Source of the DNA: Sphingobacteriales bacterium
GTDB taxonomy: Bacteria > Bacteroidota > Bacteroidia > Chitinophagales > JADIYW01
Reading direction: 5' to 3'
Length of the DNA stretch: 64,000 nucleotides
Assembly: GCA_016699615.1 (NCBI GenBank)
Contig: CP064984.1
Span: forward strand, 2,700,001-2,764,000
Each line of letters begins with the position of its first letter. The stretch's first letter is position 1. Made by a program: the position numbers and the translations under genes. Below, piece by piece: positions 54,773 through 63,962 of the stretch. A model generated the notes under the pieces. It saw only the letters and a program-made list of their open reading frames with translations. It searched no databases and had not been told where the DNA came from.

Positions 54773-55099
54773 TTATGCAGCTTCTATATCTCTAAACATT
54801 CCAATAAATTTAAGCATTGCACCAAGGTTGCTTATTTTTATTTTTCCCATCATTACAGACATTTGCTTGTTTACTCTTCCTAATTCAGCATCTTCAAAAT
54901 CTGATGCTTCAGATGAAATAACACAATCTGCTTCTCCATTTAATCCATCAGATACCGTGCAAACGCCATTTGCAACTTGTACCGTATAATCACCACCGTT
55001 TTCTCCGCTTAATTGGAAATGAAAAACTCCAGTTTCACTTGCGGCTTCTTCTGCCTTAAATCTATTAGGCAAATCGTACATAATTTCTTTTGCTGTCAT
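54773..55099 (-). CDS. SCP2 sterol-binding domain protein
   Basis: This 108-residue single-domain protein follows the SCP2 pattern: NRFKAEEAASETGVFHFQLSG, GDYTVQVANGVCTVSDG, ADCVISSEASDFEDAELGRVN and GKIKISNLGAMLKFIGMF. SCP2 domains bind fatty acids, acyl-CoA or hydrophobic ligands. It is divergent from the acyl-CoA carboxyltransferase gene, so both may be tied to branched-chain or fatty acyl-CoA metabolism, and an acyl-CoA-binding protein lies at 63705. Confidence 0.9.
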   Translation of the reverse strand: MTAKEIMYDLPNRFKAEEAASETGVFHFQLSGENGGDYTVQVANGVCTVSDGLNGEADCVISSEASDFEDAELGRVNKQMSVMMGKIKISNLGAMLKFIGMFRDIEAA

Positions 55100-55221
55100 T
55101 TTTATTTAGTTTATTATTTTAAAATATAGACAAATATAATCTACAAAAAATATTTTACCAAACGTTTGTTTAATTTATTTTGTTTTTTTACTTTTGATAA
55201 GAAGATAATGATAGATATACA

Positions 55222-56823
55222 ATGCAAATTAAATCTAAAATAAATATCAATTCTGCTGCTTATAAGGAGAATTACCAGAAAATGTTAGAAAAAATAGATG
55301 TTTTACAAAAACATTTGCAGAAATCTTTATTTCAAGGGGAAGATAAGCACAAAGAAAGAGCAAAAGCTAAAGGAAAATTATTAGCAAGAGAAAGAATAGA
55401 AATGCTTTTAGATATAGATTCACCATTTTTAGAATTATGTCCATTAGCAGGATTAGATGTGAAAGGTGGCTTTGGTACAGGTGGAACTATGGTAGCTGGA
55501 ATTGGATTGGTATCTAGTAAAATATGTATTGTAACTGCAAATGTAGGAACGAATAAAGGCGGCGCAATTGATATTGCCACATTACAAAAAGCACTTAGAA
55601 TAAATGAAATTGGCAAAGAAAACAATTTACCATCCATTAACTTAGTAGAAAGTGCTGGTGCAAATTTACCAGACCAAGCTAAAATATTTAATTTAGGTGG
55701 TAATAATTTTAAAGAAATTACAAAACGTTCAAAGGCTGGAATACCAACTATCTCAATAGTTTTTGGAAATTCAACAGCTGGTGGTGCTTATATTCCAGGC
55801 ATGTCAGATTATACAATATTTGTAAAGAATCAGGCAAAGGTTTTTTTAGCTGGTCCACCTTTAGTAAAAATGGCAACAAATGAAGTTGTAGATGACGAAA
55901 CATTAGGTGGCGCAGATATGCATGCAAAAATTTCAGGAGTTGCAGACTATTTAGCAAATAATGAATTAGATGGAATTCGAATTGCGCGTGAGTTAATGAG
56001 TAATTTAAGTACAGTAGAAAATACATCAGAAATTAATACTAAAAATTTCGAAGAACCAAAATATAACATCGATGAATTATTAGGCATTATTTCTGTTGAT
56101 CTCAAAATGCCTTTTGATTGCAGAGAAGTGATTGCAAGAATTGTTGACGGTTCTGAGTTTCATGAATTTAAAAAAGAATATGGTACTACATTAATTTGTG
56201 GCTTTGCAAAAATTCATGGTTATCCAATTGCAATTATTTCTAATAATGGTGTTTTGTTTAATGACTCATCAAACAAAGGAGCACATTTTATTCAACTATG
56301 TAATATGAATAATACACCAATATTGTTTTTGCAAAATATTACAGGTTTTATGGTTGGTAAGCAATACGAACAATCTGGCATAATAAAAGATGGTGCAAAA
56401 ATGATAAATGCTGTGTCAAATTCTGAAGTGCCTATGTTCACCATAATGATGGCAGCAAGCTATGGTGCAGGCAACTATGCAACGTGTGGTAGAGCATATA
56501 ATCCAAGATTCTTGTTTTCTTATCCAAATTCTATGATTGCAGTAATGGGTAGCGAACAATTGGCTGGTGTGATGCAAATGGTAGCCAAAGAAGGTGCTAT
56601 AAAAAGTGGCAAAGAATGGGACGAAAATCAAGCAGCACAAATGAAAGAATTTATGAAAGCAGAAATTGAAAAGCAAAGCAATGCATTTTTTGCAACTGGA
56701 CAGTTGTGGGATGATGGTATTATTGATCCAAGAGATACTAGAAATGTAATGGGTTTGGTGCTTTCATTAACATACATGAATGAAGTAAAAGGTACAAATG
56801 CGTGGGGCGTTTATAGAATGTAA
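55222..56823 (+). CDS. Acyl-CoA carboxylase carboxyltransferase subunit (methylcrotonoyl-CoA carboxylase beta type)
   Basis: A 533-residue carboxyltransferase of the MCC beta type: ERAKAKGKLLARERIEMLLDIDSPFLELCPLAG near the start, GGAIDIATLQKALRINEI, then STAGGAYIPGMSD and, in the C-terminal half, GAHFIQLCNMNNTPILFLQNITGFMVG and AASYGAGNYATCGRAYNPRF, where the acyl-CoA and carboxybiotin pockets lie. It moves the carboxyl group from biotin to the acyl-CoA, probably 3-methylcrotonyl-CoA in leucine breakdown. The biotin-carboxylase subunit is not adjacent. Propionyl- or geranyl-CoA specificity is less likely. Confidence 0.85.
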   Translation: MQIKSKININSAAYKENYQKMLEKIDVLQKHLQKSLFQGEDKHKERAKAKGKLLARERIEMLLDIDSPFLELCPLAGLDVKGGFGTGGTMVAGIGLVSSKICIVTANVGTNKGGAIDIATLQKALRINEIGKENNLPSINLVESAGANLPDQAKIFNLGGNNFKEITKRSKAGIPTISIVFGNSTAGGAYIPGMSDYTIFVKNQAKVFLAGPPLVKMATNEVVDDETLGGADMHAKISGVADYLANNELDGIRIARELMSNLSTVENTSEINTKNFEEPKYNIDELLGIISVDLKMPFDCREVIARIVDGSEFHEFKKEYGTTLICGFAKIHGYPIAIISNNGVLFNDSSNKGAHFIQLCNMNNTPILFLQNITGFMVGKQYEQSGIIKDGAKMINAVSNSEVPMFTIMMAASYGAGNYATCGRAYNPRFLFSYPNSMIAVMGSEQLAGVMQMVAKEGAIKSGKEWDENQAAQMKEFMKAEIEKQSNAFFATGQLWDDGIIDPRDTRNVMGLVLSLTYMNEVKGTNAWGVYRM

Positions 56824-56833
56824 ATTATAATAT

Positions 56834-57175
56834 ATGATTACAATATACCATAATCCAAAATGCGGGAAAAGTAGAAACGCATTAAAATTTTTAGAAGAAT
56901 CTGGACAGCAAATAGAAGTTGTTGAATACTTGAAAAATACACCAGCTAAGGAAGAACTAAAATCTGTTATTCAAAAATTGGGAATTAAAGCACATGATTT
57001 AATTAGAGTAAAAGAAGAAATCTATAAAGAAAAATACAAAGGCAAAATATTGTCTGATGATGAATGGATAGATGTGTTAGTAGAAAATCCTATTTTGATA
57101 GAAAGACCAATTGTAATAAATAAAAATAAGGCTGTTATTGCTAGAGAAGAAGGAAAAATAGAAACTATTATTTAG
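56834..57175 (+). CDS. ArsC family protein (glutaredoxin-like arsenate reductase)
   Basis: This 113-residue protein opens YHNPKCGKSRNALKFLEESG, matching HNPxCxKSR of the glutaredoxin-type arsenate reductases with catalytic Cys at position 10. KNTPAKEELKSVIQKLG, DLIRVKEEIYKEK and NPILIERPIVINKNKAVIAREE complete the family, with the arginine residues usual for anion binding. No arsR or arsB genes are near, and many members (for example YfgD, Spx relatives) do not act on arsenate. It follows the carboxyltransferase by 10 bases. Confidence 0.9.
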   Translation: MITIYHNPKCGKSRNALKFLEESGQQIEVVEYLKNTPAKEELKSVIQKLGIKAHDLIRVKEEIYKEKYKGKILSDDEWIDVLVENPILIERPIVINKNKAVIAREEGKIETII

Positions 57176-57187
57176 CAAAAAACTATT

Positions 57188-57823
57188 TTATTTTTTCTTA
57201 GCTTTTTTATTTTCTTTGATTTTTTTGATAAATCCTGCCCACGCAAATGGATCTGTTAATGAAATTCCTGGACGTTGATTTCCAAATCTATTATAGTAAT
57301 AAGTTGCTTGTTGTTTTGCATACGCATTGTAATTTTCTGCACCATCATAATTTGTACTACGCTCAAAATCATCATTTATAATAGAGTTTGCAATTGTTTG
57401 TTGTGCCAATTCAGCTAAATTATCAGGAATATCTAAATTAAGCATAGCATATCTAAGTTGATGTGGCTCAGGTAGTGGTCTAATTGTTACACCTTTTAGC
57501 ATTACAGCATCTTGTTCTAGATTTATTTCTTTAGAGTATGTAGAACCTTCAATATCTATAGGAACTACTACCGTATATGTTTTGAAACCTAATGATTTTA
57601 CAATAATAGTATCACCTTTTGCAATAACAAAGTTAAAATATCCATCAGAACCACTTATAGTTCCTCTGTTTTTATCTTTAATATATATTGCTGCATATGG
57701 TACTGGAGCAAAACTTTCTACATCTTTAATATAACCAGAGAATTGAACTAACTCTTTAGAATATGTATTATTGACATATAATAGTATTATTAAAAATAAA
57801 TAAAAATATTTTTTTTGTTTCAT
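57188..57823 (-). CDS. Exported protein with carboxypeptidase-regulatory-like domain
   Basis: A 211-residue exported protein with a signal peptide (about 1-22, ending in TYSKE). Residues about 27-115 form a CarboxypepD_reg-like domain: FSGYIKDVESFAPVPYAAIYIKD, RGTISGSDGYFNFVIAKGDTI, and VVVPIDIEGSTYSKEINLEQ. A short helical region and the Lys-rich end (IKENKKAKKK) follow. Such domains usually precede TonB receptors or stand alone in Bacteroidota; the function is unknown. It ends 13 bases from the ArsC-like gene in the convergent direction. Confidence 0.85.
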   Translation of the reverse strand: MKQKKYFYLFLIILLYVNNTYSKELVQFSGYIKDVESFAPVPYAAIYIKDKNRGTISGSDGYFNFVIAKGDTIIVKSLGFKTYTVVVPIDIEGSTYSKEINLEQDAVMLKGVTIRPLPEPHQLRYAMLNLDIPDNLAELAQQTIANSIINDDFERSTNYDGAENYNAYAKQQATYYYNRFGNQRPGISLTDPFAWAGFIKKIKENKKAKKK

Positions 57824-57918
57824 TCTTCACAAATATAATTATTTTTTCATTCTCTAATTTGTTACTAAATTATTCTGTTCAACAATTAACAATTAATAAC
57901 AGGCATCGAATTAATTTA

Positions 57919-57926
57919 TATCTTTG
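57919..57926 (+). promoter_or_regulatory. -7 box (TATCTTTG) upstream of the penicillin acylase gene
   Basis: TATCTTTG match 16 bases before the ATG at 57943; supports that start over the one at 57859. Confidence 0.6.
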
Positions 57927-57942
57927 TATAAAAGTGATTGTG

Positions 57943-60357
57943 ATGGCTAAAAACATAATAGCGTTCGTTTTAATTCTACTTACTATTATCTTAATATACT
58001 TTCTAAATAAACCAATTGGTGATGCGCCAGCTGTTGGGCAATTTTTGTCTCCAACACATGGTTTTTGGCAAAATGCATTATCTGATGATAAAGTTGGTTA
58101 TAGTTTTAAGATAGATTGTCCAAGTGGAAATACAGCTACAGTAGTAATTGATAGTTTTAATATACCACATATTTTTGCTGAAAGCGAAGCAGATTTGTTT
58201 TTTACTCAAGGTTATGTTCAAGCAAAATACAGATTGTGGCAAATGGAATTTCAGACAAGATTTGCAGAAGGCAGATTGTGTGAAATTGTTGGAGATAAAG
58301 CATTAGAAATTGATAGATACAATAGAAGAATAGGCATTGCAAGAGCAGCAAAAATATCCGTTCAAGAACTTTCAAAAGATGAAAAGAGTGTTGCTATTAC
58401 AAATGCATTTAGTGATGGCGTTAATCAATATATTAAGGAATTAAAAAATAGAAAACTACCAGTTGAATTTAAATTATTAGGATATTATCCAGAAGAATGG
58501 ACAGCTTACAAATCGGCATTGTTAATGAAATTTATGGCTTTCGATCTTACCTATTTTGATTTAGATGTAGAATACACAAATGCATTAAAATTATTAGGTA
58601 GTGAAGCTTTTAGTGTTTTATATCCAGATTCTCCAATACCATCCGATCCAATAATTCCAGAAGGCACAAAATGGAATTTTAAAAGTGTAGATTCATTCAA
58701 ACAAAATACAACAGCATTTATTGCTGATAATATGTATCCAAATCCATATAAAAATAATCAAGCAAAGAAATTTATAGGAAGTAATAATTGGGCAGTTGCA
58801 GGCAGTAAAACTTACAGTGGAAAACCAATTTTATGTAGCGATCCACATTTGTCATTAAACTTACCATCTATTTGGTTTGCAATGCAATTACAAACTAATG
58901 ATTTGAATGTGATGGGTGTTACCATTCCTGGTGCACCTGGAATCATCATTGGCTTTAATGATAGCATTGCTTGGGGCGTTACCAATGCATCAAGAGATGT
59001 TATCAATACATATCAAGTGCAATATAATAATGATAAAAGCAAATATAAATTTGGAAATAGTTATAAAAACTTCACTTATCAAATTGATACAATAAAAATA
59101 AGAGGACAAAAAGATTTTATAGATTCTGTGAAGCTAACAGTAGTTGGTGCAGTTGTTTACGATAATAATTTTGGTGCAGTAAAAGATAAAATGCATTTAG
59201 CTATTTATTGGAGAGCAACAGAGTCATCTAATGAACTACTAACATTTTATAATTTAAATAAATCAAAAAATCATCAAGATTATCTAAATGCACTAAATAC
59301 ATTTGGTTGTCCAGGACAGAATTTTGTTTATGCTGATGTAAATAACAATATAGCAATCAAGCAACAAGGACACTTTATGTTACGTACAAATTCAAGTCAA
59401 GGTAAGTATGTTGAACAGCTAGAAAATGCAAATCTCAATCAACTAAAATCATCGATACCAAATACACAAAATCCTTATATTCTAAATCCAACACGTGGAT
59501 TTGTTTCAAGTGCCAATCAAAAACCAGTTGGTTCTGGCTATCCATATGCTACATCAGGACAATATGAAAATTATAGAAATAGAGTGATAAATACTTCATT
59601 AACAGAAATGAAGAATATAAAACCTAAAGATTTAATGAAATTGCAAGGCAACAATTTAAGTTTGTTGGCAAAAGAAACATTACCATTTATGTTATCATAT
59701 TTAGATACAGTAAGACTTAAAGATTCAATATCATTAAAAATTATTTCAACTTTTGAAAAATGGGATTACATGGCCAATGCAAATTATAATAGTCCAAGTT
59801 ATTTCTACAATTGGTTTGATAATATTATAAAACTTACATATGATGAATTTGATAAGAAGAATGTAAGCTTTGCAATTCCAGAAACTTATGTGCTTTCAAG
59901 TTTATTAGTAAATAATCCAAACTATTTTATTTTTGATATAAAATCTACATCAACAGTAGAAACCGCAAGAGAAATTGTAAACTTGGCATTTGAGCAAACT
60001 AAAAAGTATTTTATAGAATTTGCCAAAACACACAAAAAAGGCGATTGGCAAGAATATAAAAATACTACAGTTGAACACATGGCAAAAATAGATGCATTTA
60101 GCACAAGTAAAGTACCAATTGGTGGCTATCACAATATTGTAAATGCCACATCAGACAAATGGGGCGCATCTTGGCGTATGGTTGTAGATTTTGCTGGTGG
60201 CAAACCAAAAGCTTATGGCATTTATCCAGGTGGACAAAGTGGAAATCCTGCAAGTGCATATTACAATAATATGATTCCTATTTGGGCAGCAAATGAGTAT
60301 TATGAACTAAATTTCTTTTCATCTAAAAAAGAAGCATTAAATTCTGTAAAAAAATAA
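57943..60357 (+). CDS. Penicillin acylase family amidohydrolase (Ntn hydrolase)
   Basis: The 804-residue precursor matches penicillin acylase: an N-terminal membrane or signal helix (about 3-20), an alpha-chain domain with IPHIFAESEADLFFTQGYVQA, then the autoproteolytic site GSNNWAVAGSKT, where Ser becomes the beta-chain nucleophile, and IPGAPGIIIGFNDSIAWGVTNA with the oxyanion Asn. The C-terminal HNIVNATSDKWGASWRMVV and GGQSGNPASAYY segments are typical. The product is probably periplasmic and may cleave acyl-homoserine lactones or other N-acyl compounds; penicillin is not implied. ATG 57943 is chosen because the earlier start (57859) adds 28 residues across the promoter box. Confidence 0.92.
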   Translation: MAKNIIAFVLILLTIILIYFLNKPIGDAPAVGQFLSPTHGFWQNALSDDKVGYSFKIDCPSGNTATVVIDSFNIPHIFAESEADLFFTQGYVQAKYRLWQMEFQTRFAEGRLCEIVGDKALEIDRYNRRIGIARAAKISVQELSKDEKSVAITNAFSDGVNQYIKELKNRKLPVEFKLLGYYPEEWTAYKSALLMKFMAFDLTYFDLDVEYTNALKLLGSEAFSVLYPDSPIPSDPIIPEGTKWNFKSVDSFKQNTTAFIADNMYPNPYKNNQAKKFIGSNNWAVAGSKTYSGKPILCSDPHLSLNLPSIWFAMQLQTNDLNVMGVTIPGAPGIIIGFNDSIAWGVTNASRDVINTYQVQYNNDKSKYKFGNSYKNFTYQIDTIKIRGQKDFIDSVKLTVVGAVVYDNNFGAVKDKMHLAIYWRATESSNELLTFYNLNKSKNHQDYLNALNTFGCPGQNFVYADVNNNIAIKQQGHFMLRTNSSQGKYVEQLENANLNQLKSSIPNTQNPYILNPTRGFVSSANQKPVGSGYPYATSGQYENYRNRVINTSLTEMKNIKPKDLMKLQGNNLSLLAKETLPFMLSYLDTVRLKDSISLKIISTFEKWDYMANANYNSPSYFYNWFDNIIKLTYDEFDKKNVSFAIPETYVLSSLLVNNPNYFIFDIKSTSTVETAREIVNLAFEQTKKYFIEFAKTHKKGDWQEYKNTTVEHMAKIDAFSTSKVPIGGYHNIVNATSDKWGASWRMVVDFAGGKPKAYGIYPGGQSGNPASAYYNNMIPIWAANEYYELNFFSSKKEALNSVKK

Positions 60358-60361
60358 AATT

Positions 60362-60769
60362 ATGTCAGTACTAAAAATTATTATTATCTCAATACTTAGT
60401 TTCTTAATCACACTTATATTACCATGGTATAGCTTTGTTCTTGTATGTTTTGTTGTTGGATATATATTTTCTAAATACGAAGGCAATAATTTTTTTGCAG
60501 GATTTATTGGCGTTGGATTGTTTTGGTTATGCTATATGTTATATATAGATTTCAAAAGTAATCATACATTTTCAAATCAAATTGCACAAGTATTTTCAAA
60601 TAATTTAGGTATGGATATTTCTAATGCATTGATAATAACAATAGCATCATTAATAGCTGGATTTTTAGGAGCATTATCATGTTTAAGTGGCGCAATGTTA
60701 GCACCAGAAAAATATAAAATTTCTAAAAAGAGAAAATCATCTAACAGTAGGTATGAATTAAATATCTAA
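60362..60769 (+). CDS. Small integral membrane protein of unknown function
   Basis: A 135-residue protein with about four hydrophobic helices (about 3-22, 24-40, 44-65 and 88-115) and a basic cytoplasmic C-terminus. I do not recognise the family. It follows the penicillin acylase by 4 bases on the same strand and probably shares its transcript. Its stop overlaps the end of thiE by 12 bases in the convergent direction. Confidence 0.65.
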   Translation: MSVLKIIIISILSFLITLILPWYSFVLVCFVVGYIFSKYEGNNFFAGFIGVGLFWLCYMLYIDFKSNHTFSNQIAQVFSNNLGMDISNALIITIASLIAGFLGALSCLSGAMLAPEKYKISKKRKSSNSRYELNI

Positions 60770-61390
60770 TTGTTTTATTGCTTTAAATTTTTCTAAGTTA
60801 GATTCAAAAAATTGATTGTAATGTAATGCTGATGATATAGCAATTCCATAAACGCCTGTTGCTAATATTTTTTCTACATCTTCAACTTTTATTCCACCTA
60901 TTGCAATTATTGGAATGTCTATTTTTTCAATTTTCATTTGGTCTAATATATTCTTATATCCATCAATTCCAATTATGCTACTTAGGTTTTGTTTAGTAGA
61001 TGTAAATTGATATGGACCTAATCCAATATAATTTGCACCATCAATGTATGCATTTCTAATATTTTCAATATTATTCGCTGTTGCACCAATTATCTTATCA
61101 TTTCCAAGAATTTTTCTTGCTTGTACAATAGGCATATCATTCAACCCAAGATGTACACCATCAGCATCAACATCCAAGGCAATATCTACATTGTCATTTA
61201 TAATCAGTGTAACATTGTATTTGCTTGTAATTGTTCTTGCATCACGAGCAATTGAAAGATATTCAGTAATAGTTTTATTTTTTACTCTTAATTGTATTGA
61301 TTGTATACCATTTATACAAGCTAATTCTATCAACTCTTGATGACTAAAATGTTCAATATCTTGAGTTAGATAATGAAATTTTTCAATCAT
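60758..61390 (-). CDS. thiE: Thiamine phosphate synthase
   Basis: This 210-residue TIM-barrel enzyme joins HMP-PP and thiazole phosphate to thiamine phosphate. Compared with the diverged copy at 37967 it keeps more of the ThiE landmarks: GIQSIQLRVKNKTITEYL, VTLIINDNVDIALDVDADGVHLGLND, YIGLGPYQFTSTKQN and IIAIGGIKVEDVEKILATGVYGIAISSAL. It overlaps thiD upstream by 8 bases, so the two are coupled. I see no riboswitch in front of this pair. Confidence 0.93.
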   Translation of the reverse strand: MIEKFHYLTQDIEHFSHQELIELACINGIQSIQLRVKNKTITEYLSIARDARTITSKYNVTLIINDNVDIALDVDADGVHLGLNDMPIVQARKILGNDKIIGATANNIENIRNAYIDGANYIGLGPYQFTSTKQNLSSIIGIDGYKNILDQMKIEKIDIPIIAIGGIKVEDVEKILATGVYGIAISSALHYNQFFESNLEKFKAIKQLDI

Positions 61391-62162
61391 TTTGTTTGGT
61401 GTGATGATATCCTAAATTTGATTGATTACTTGTAAGGAATTTTAATGTATAACTTTTTGCAAGCGTACAAGCTTCGAGCAACTCATAGCCTAATGCTAGG
61501 TTGGCAACAATTGCAGATGAAATAACGCAACCTGTACCATGTTTTTCTAATTCTGTAATTACTTCTGGATGTAGAATTTCTATTTTTCCGTTGTAAAATA
61601 ATATGTCTGTTGCTGGTGTTTCTATGCTATGTCCACCTTTTAAGAACACAATTGTTTTTTTTGCAAATTTTTCCGCAGCTTTTATTGCATCTTTATTTTG
61701 AGATAGCTTGCATACTTCATTCCAATTTGGAATAAGCATATCTGTTTTCTTTAAACATTTTTTTAATAAGCTATTATTGATATTATTATGTACTTTAAAA
61801 CCTGCACTTGCACGCAAAATTGGATCTACAATTACAAAAATAGATTTGTCGTATTTTTTGATGTATTTTAAAACAATATTTAATGTTTCTAAATCTTTTA
61901 TCAACCCAATTTTAATGAATTTAATTGTGTATTGCTTTAGTATAGGTTTTAATTGATGAATAATTTCCTTTGCAGAAAGCCAATGTACACCTAAAAATTT
62001 ATTATCTGTTTGGTAGGTAATAGATGACACTATTCCCATTCCATATACGCCAATTTCTTCCATCGTTTTTATATCAGACAGAATTCCTGCGCCAGCACTT
62101 GGGTCAAAGCCAGCAATACTTAGAACTATTGGTCTTGCATTAGTCTTTTTGTTTTGCACCAT
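61383..62162 (-). CDS. thiD: Hydroxymethylpyrimidine/phosphomethylpyrimidine kinase
   Basis: The 259-residue ribokinase-fold kinase phosphorylates HMP and HMP-P for thiamine synthesis. VLSIAGFDPSAGAGILSDIKTMEEIGVYGM opens it, VDPILRASAGFKVHNN is the substrate loop and ELEKHGTGCVISSAIVANLALG carries the GTGC anion hole. It overlaps the upstream membrane gene by 23 bases and thiE downstream by 8 bases, so the three form an operon. Confidence 0.95.
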   Translation of the reverse strand: MVQNKKTNARPIVLSIAGFDPSAGAGILSDIKTMEEIGVYGMGIVSSITYQTDNKFLGVHWLSAKEIIHQLKPILKQYTIKFIKIGLIKDLETLNIVLKYIKKYDKSIFVIVDPILRASAGFKVHNNINNSLLKKCLKKTDMLIPNWNEVCKLSQNKDAIKAAEKFAKKTIVFLKGGHSIETPATDILFYNGKIEILHPEVITELEKHGTGCVISSAIVANLALGYELLEACTLAKSYTLKFLTSNQSNLGYHHTKQND

Positions 62163-63666
62163 GTTTTATTAATATTTCTTTTATAGATGTATAATGCATA
62201 CTTTTCTTTTTTACTAAGATAGGTATGTATTTAAAATTAGATTTATCATATTTTTCTCTCCAAAAATAAAACAAATAATCTACAGCATTTTCAGGTTTTT
62301 GTTCTTTTATATATTGTCTTATGTTTTCTGGCAATAAAAATATCTCATAACTATCATACCAAATACTATTAATATTTGTATCATGATATAATACAATATC
62401 TGCATTTAATTCAAGTAATTTTGATTCTGTATAATTAATTCTTTGCTTTCTTGGTGTATGTCTATTGTTGGCAAATATTGTTTGCCAATTGCTTGTATAA
62501 GATAAAAAATTATCATCATAAGCAATGATTTTGCCGTAGTTCAAAAACTTAATATTATTAGCAACTCTGTATAAATTATTGTGGTATTGCTGAAGTGAGC
62601 TAATCGTATAATTTTTCATTTGAGGTAATGCATAAAAAAGTATAAATATGCCAAATGAAATTTTCTGTGATAATGACCTAAAATCTCTAATAAAAATAAA
62701 GGTTAACACTATTAAACCTAAATAAATAATGTAATAGTTTTTATAAGCAACATTCTCAATTTGTGGATGCAATGCGTTTACAAAAATTGGAATAAGCACA
62801 TAACCAATAAAAATTGCATAATGTTTTGATGTAATTTTTTTCCTCTGTTTTATAAAATAGAATAACACACCAATTAATATTGGAAGTATAAAATATCTAA
62901 GATAATGCAAGCCAAAGTATAAAGCACTTTTATCAAATATTAGAATCTTTGAAAGTGATTCAGCATTAAACTGATAAGGTAGTACTTTCCCAAAATAAAT
63001 CAATCTATATGAATAAAAAATAATTACAGGAATGATTAAATAGATAACTGTTTTTGTTATTCTAAATAGATAAAATCTTTTCTTTTCTCTTTGTTTTAGT
63101 TCGTTTACATCAACATAACTTGAGATTATTAATGGTAATACGTAGAAAAAGTTTAATATATTTATTGCAATTAAAACACTTGATGCAATTAATAAAAAAG
63201 TATATCTTTTGTTCCAGAATGCTCTTATTACCAATAAATATAAAAATCCAATAAACAACACATCACTACCCAAAAGTGCTGCCCAAATTTGTACACCGAG
63301 CAACAAACTCAGCATTATAAAAAAATTAACATTAGAAAATCTAGATTTTACGATACCAACCATTGTATAAAATGAAAAAACATGTGCAATACAATTAACT
63401 AAAATTATTGCATTGTTTGTATTTATTTTTAGCGTCGTAGATACAAATGATACAATTGTATTGAATAATATATTTGCACTATCATCAAAAGTAAAAGTAG
63501 AAAATTTATCATAATGATAGAAATGATGCAGAATTAAATTGTCTATGTATATATAATTATCTAAAAAGCATTGTGCAGGCAAAAGATATTTTGGTGTAAC
63601 ATAAAATAATAACCAAAATATTGGTAACGAAAAAAATAACGTAATTATCAATTTTTTAGAAATCAT
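62140..63666 (-). CDS. Multi-pass membrane protein (possible GT-C type glycosyltransferase)
   Basis: A 508-residue protein with about 10-12 hydrophobic helices spread through residues 1-365, then a soluble C-terminal part of about 140 residues. The layout is that of GT-C glycosyltransferases or O-antigen-type proteins, but the first loop shows no clear DD/DE/ED motif except FDDSAN near 60 and the family is not identified. It precedes thiD with a 23-base overlap, an odd neighbour for thiamine genes. It is not homologous to thiamine transporters that I can recognise. Confidence 0.6.
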   Translation of the reverse strand: MISKKLIITLFFSLPIFWLLFYVTPKYLLPAQCFLDNYIYIDNLILHHFYHYDKFSTFTFDDSANILFNTIVSFVSTTLKINTNNAIILVNCIAHVFSFYTMVGIVKSRFSNVNFFIMLSLLLGVQIWAALLGSDVLFIGFLYLLVIRAFWNKRYTFLLIASSVLIAINILNFFYVLPLIISSYVDVNELKQREKKRFYLFRITKTVIYLIIPVIIFYSYRLIYFGKVLPYQFNAESLSKILIFDKSALYFGLHYLRYFILPILIGVLFYFIKQRKKITSKHYAIFIGYVLIPIFVNALHPQIENVAYKNYYIIYLGLIVLTFIFIRDFRSLSQKISFGIFILFYALPQMKNYTISSLQQYHNNLYRVANNIKFLNYGKIIAYDDNFLSYTSNWQTIFANNRHTPRKQRINYTESKLLELNADIVLYHDTNINSIWYDSYEIFLLPENIRQYIKEQKPENAVDYLFYFWREKYDKSNFKYIPILVKKKSMHYTSIKEILIKHGAKQKD

Positions 63667-63704
63667 TTCATAAATTTATACCTTAAAAATTAAATTTTAT
63701 AATC

Positions 63705-63962
63705 ATGACATTACAAGAACAGTTTTCTCAAGCTCAAATTGATGTAAAAACACTTACAAAAAGACCATCAGATGCAGAATTATTAGATTTGTATGCTTTT
63801 TTTAAACAAGCAACAGACGGCGACAATACAACTTCAAAACCAGGAATGTTTGATATCAAAGGTCAATTTAAGTGGAATGCATGGAAAGATAAAGCTGGAC
63901 TTTCTGCTGATGAAGCTATGCAAAAATATATTGATTTGGTTAAAACACTTCTTTCAAAGTAG
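63705..63962 (+). CDS. Acyl-CoA-binding protein (ACBP)
   Basis: This 85-residue four-helix protein matches ACBP over its whole length: FSQAQIDVKTLTKRPSDAELLDLYAFFKQATDGDNTTSKPGMFDIKGQFKWNAWKDKAGLSADEAMQKYIDLV, with the KQATxGD and KWxAW signatures that bind the CoA head. ACBPs are common in eukaryotes and scattered in bacteria, including Bacteroidota. It buffers long-chain acyl-CoAs in the cytoplasm. It stands alone, divergent from the membrane protein gene. Confidence 0.95.
   Translation: MTLQEQFSQAQIDVKTLTKRPSDAELLDLYAFFKQATDGDNTTSKPGMFDIKGQFKWNAWKDKAGLSADEAMQKYIDLVKTLLSK

Noticed and set aside
56834..57175. An arsenic resistance locus
   Set aside because: The ArsC-like gene stands alone without arsR, arsB or acr3, and the family has many members not acting on arsenate.
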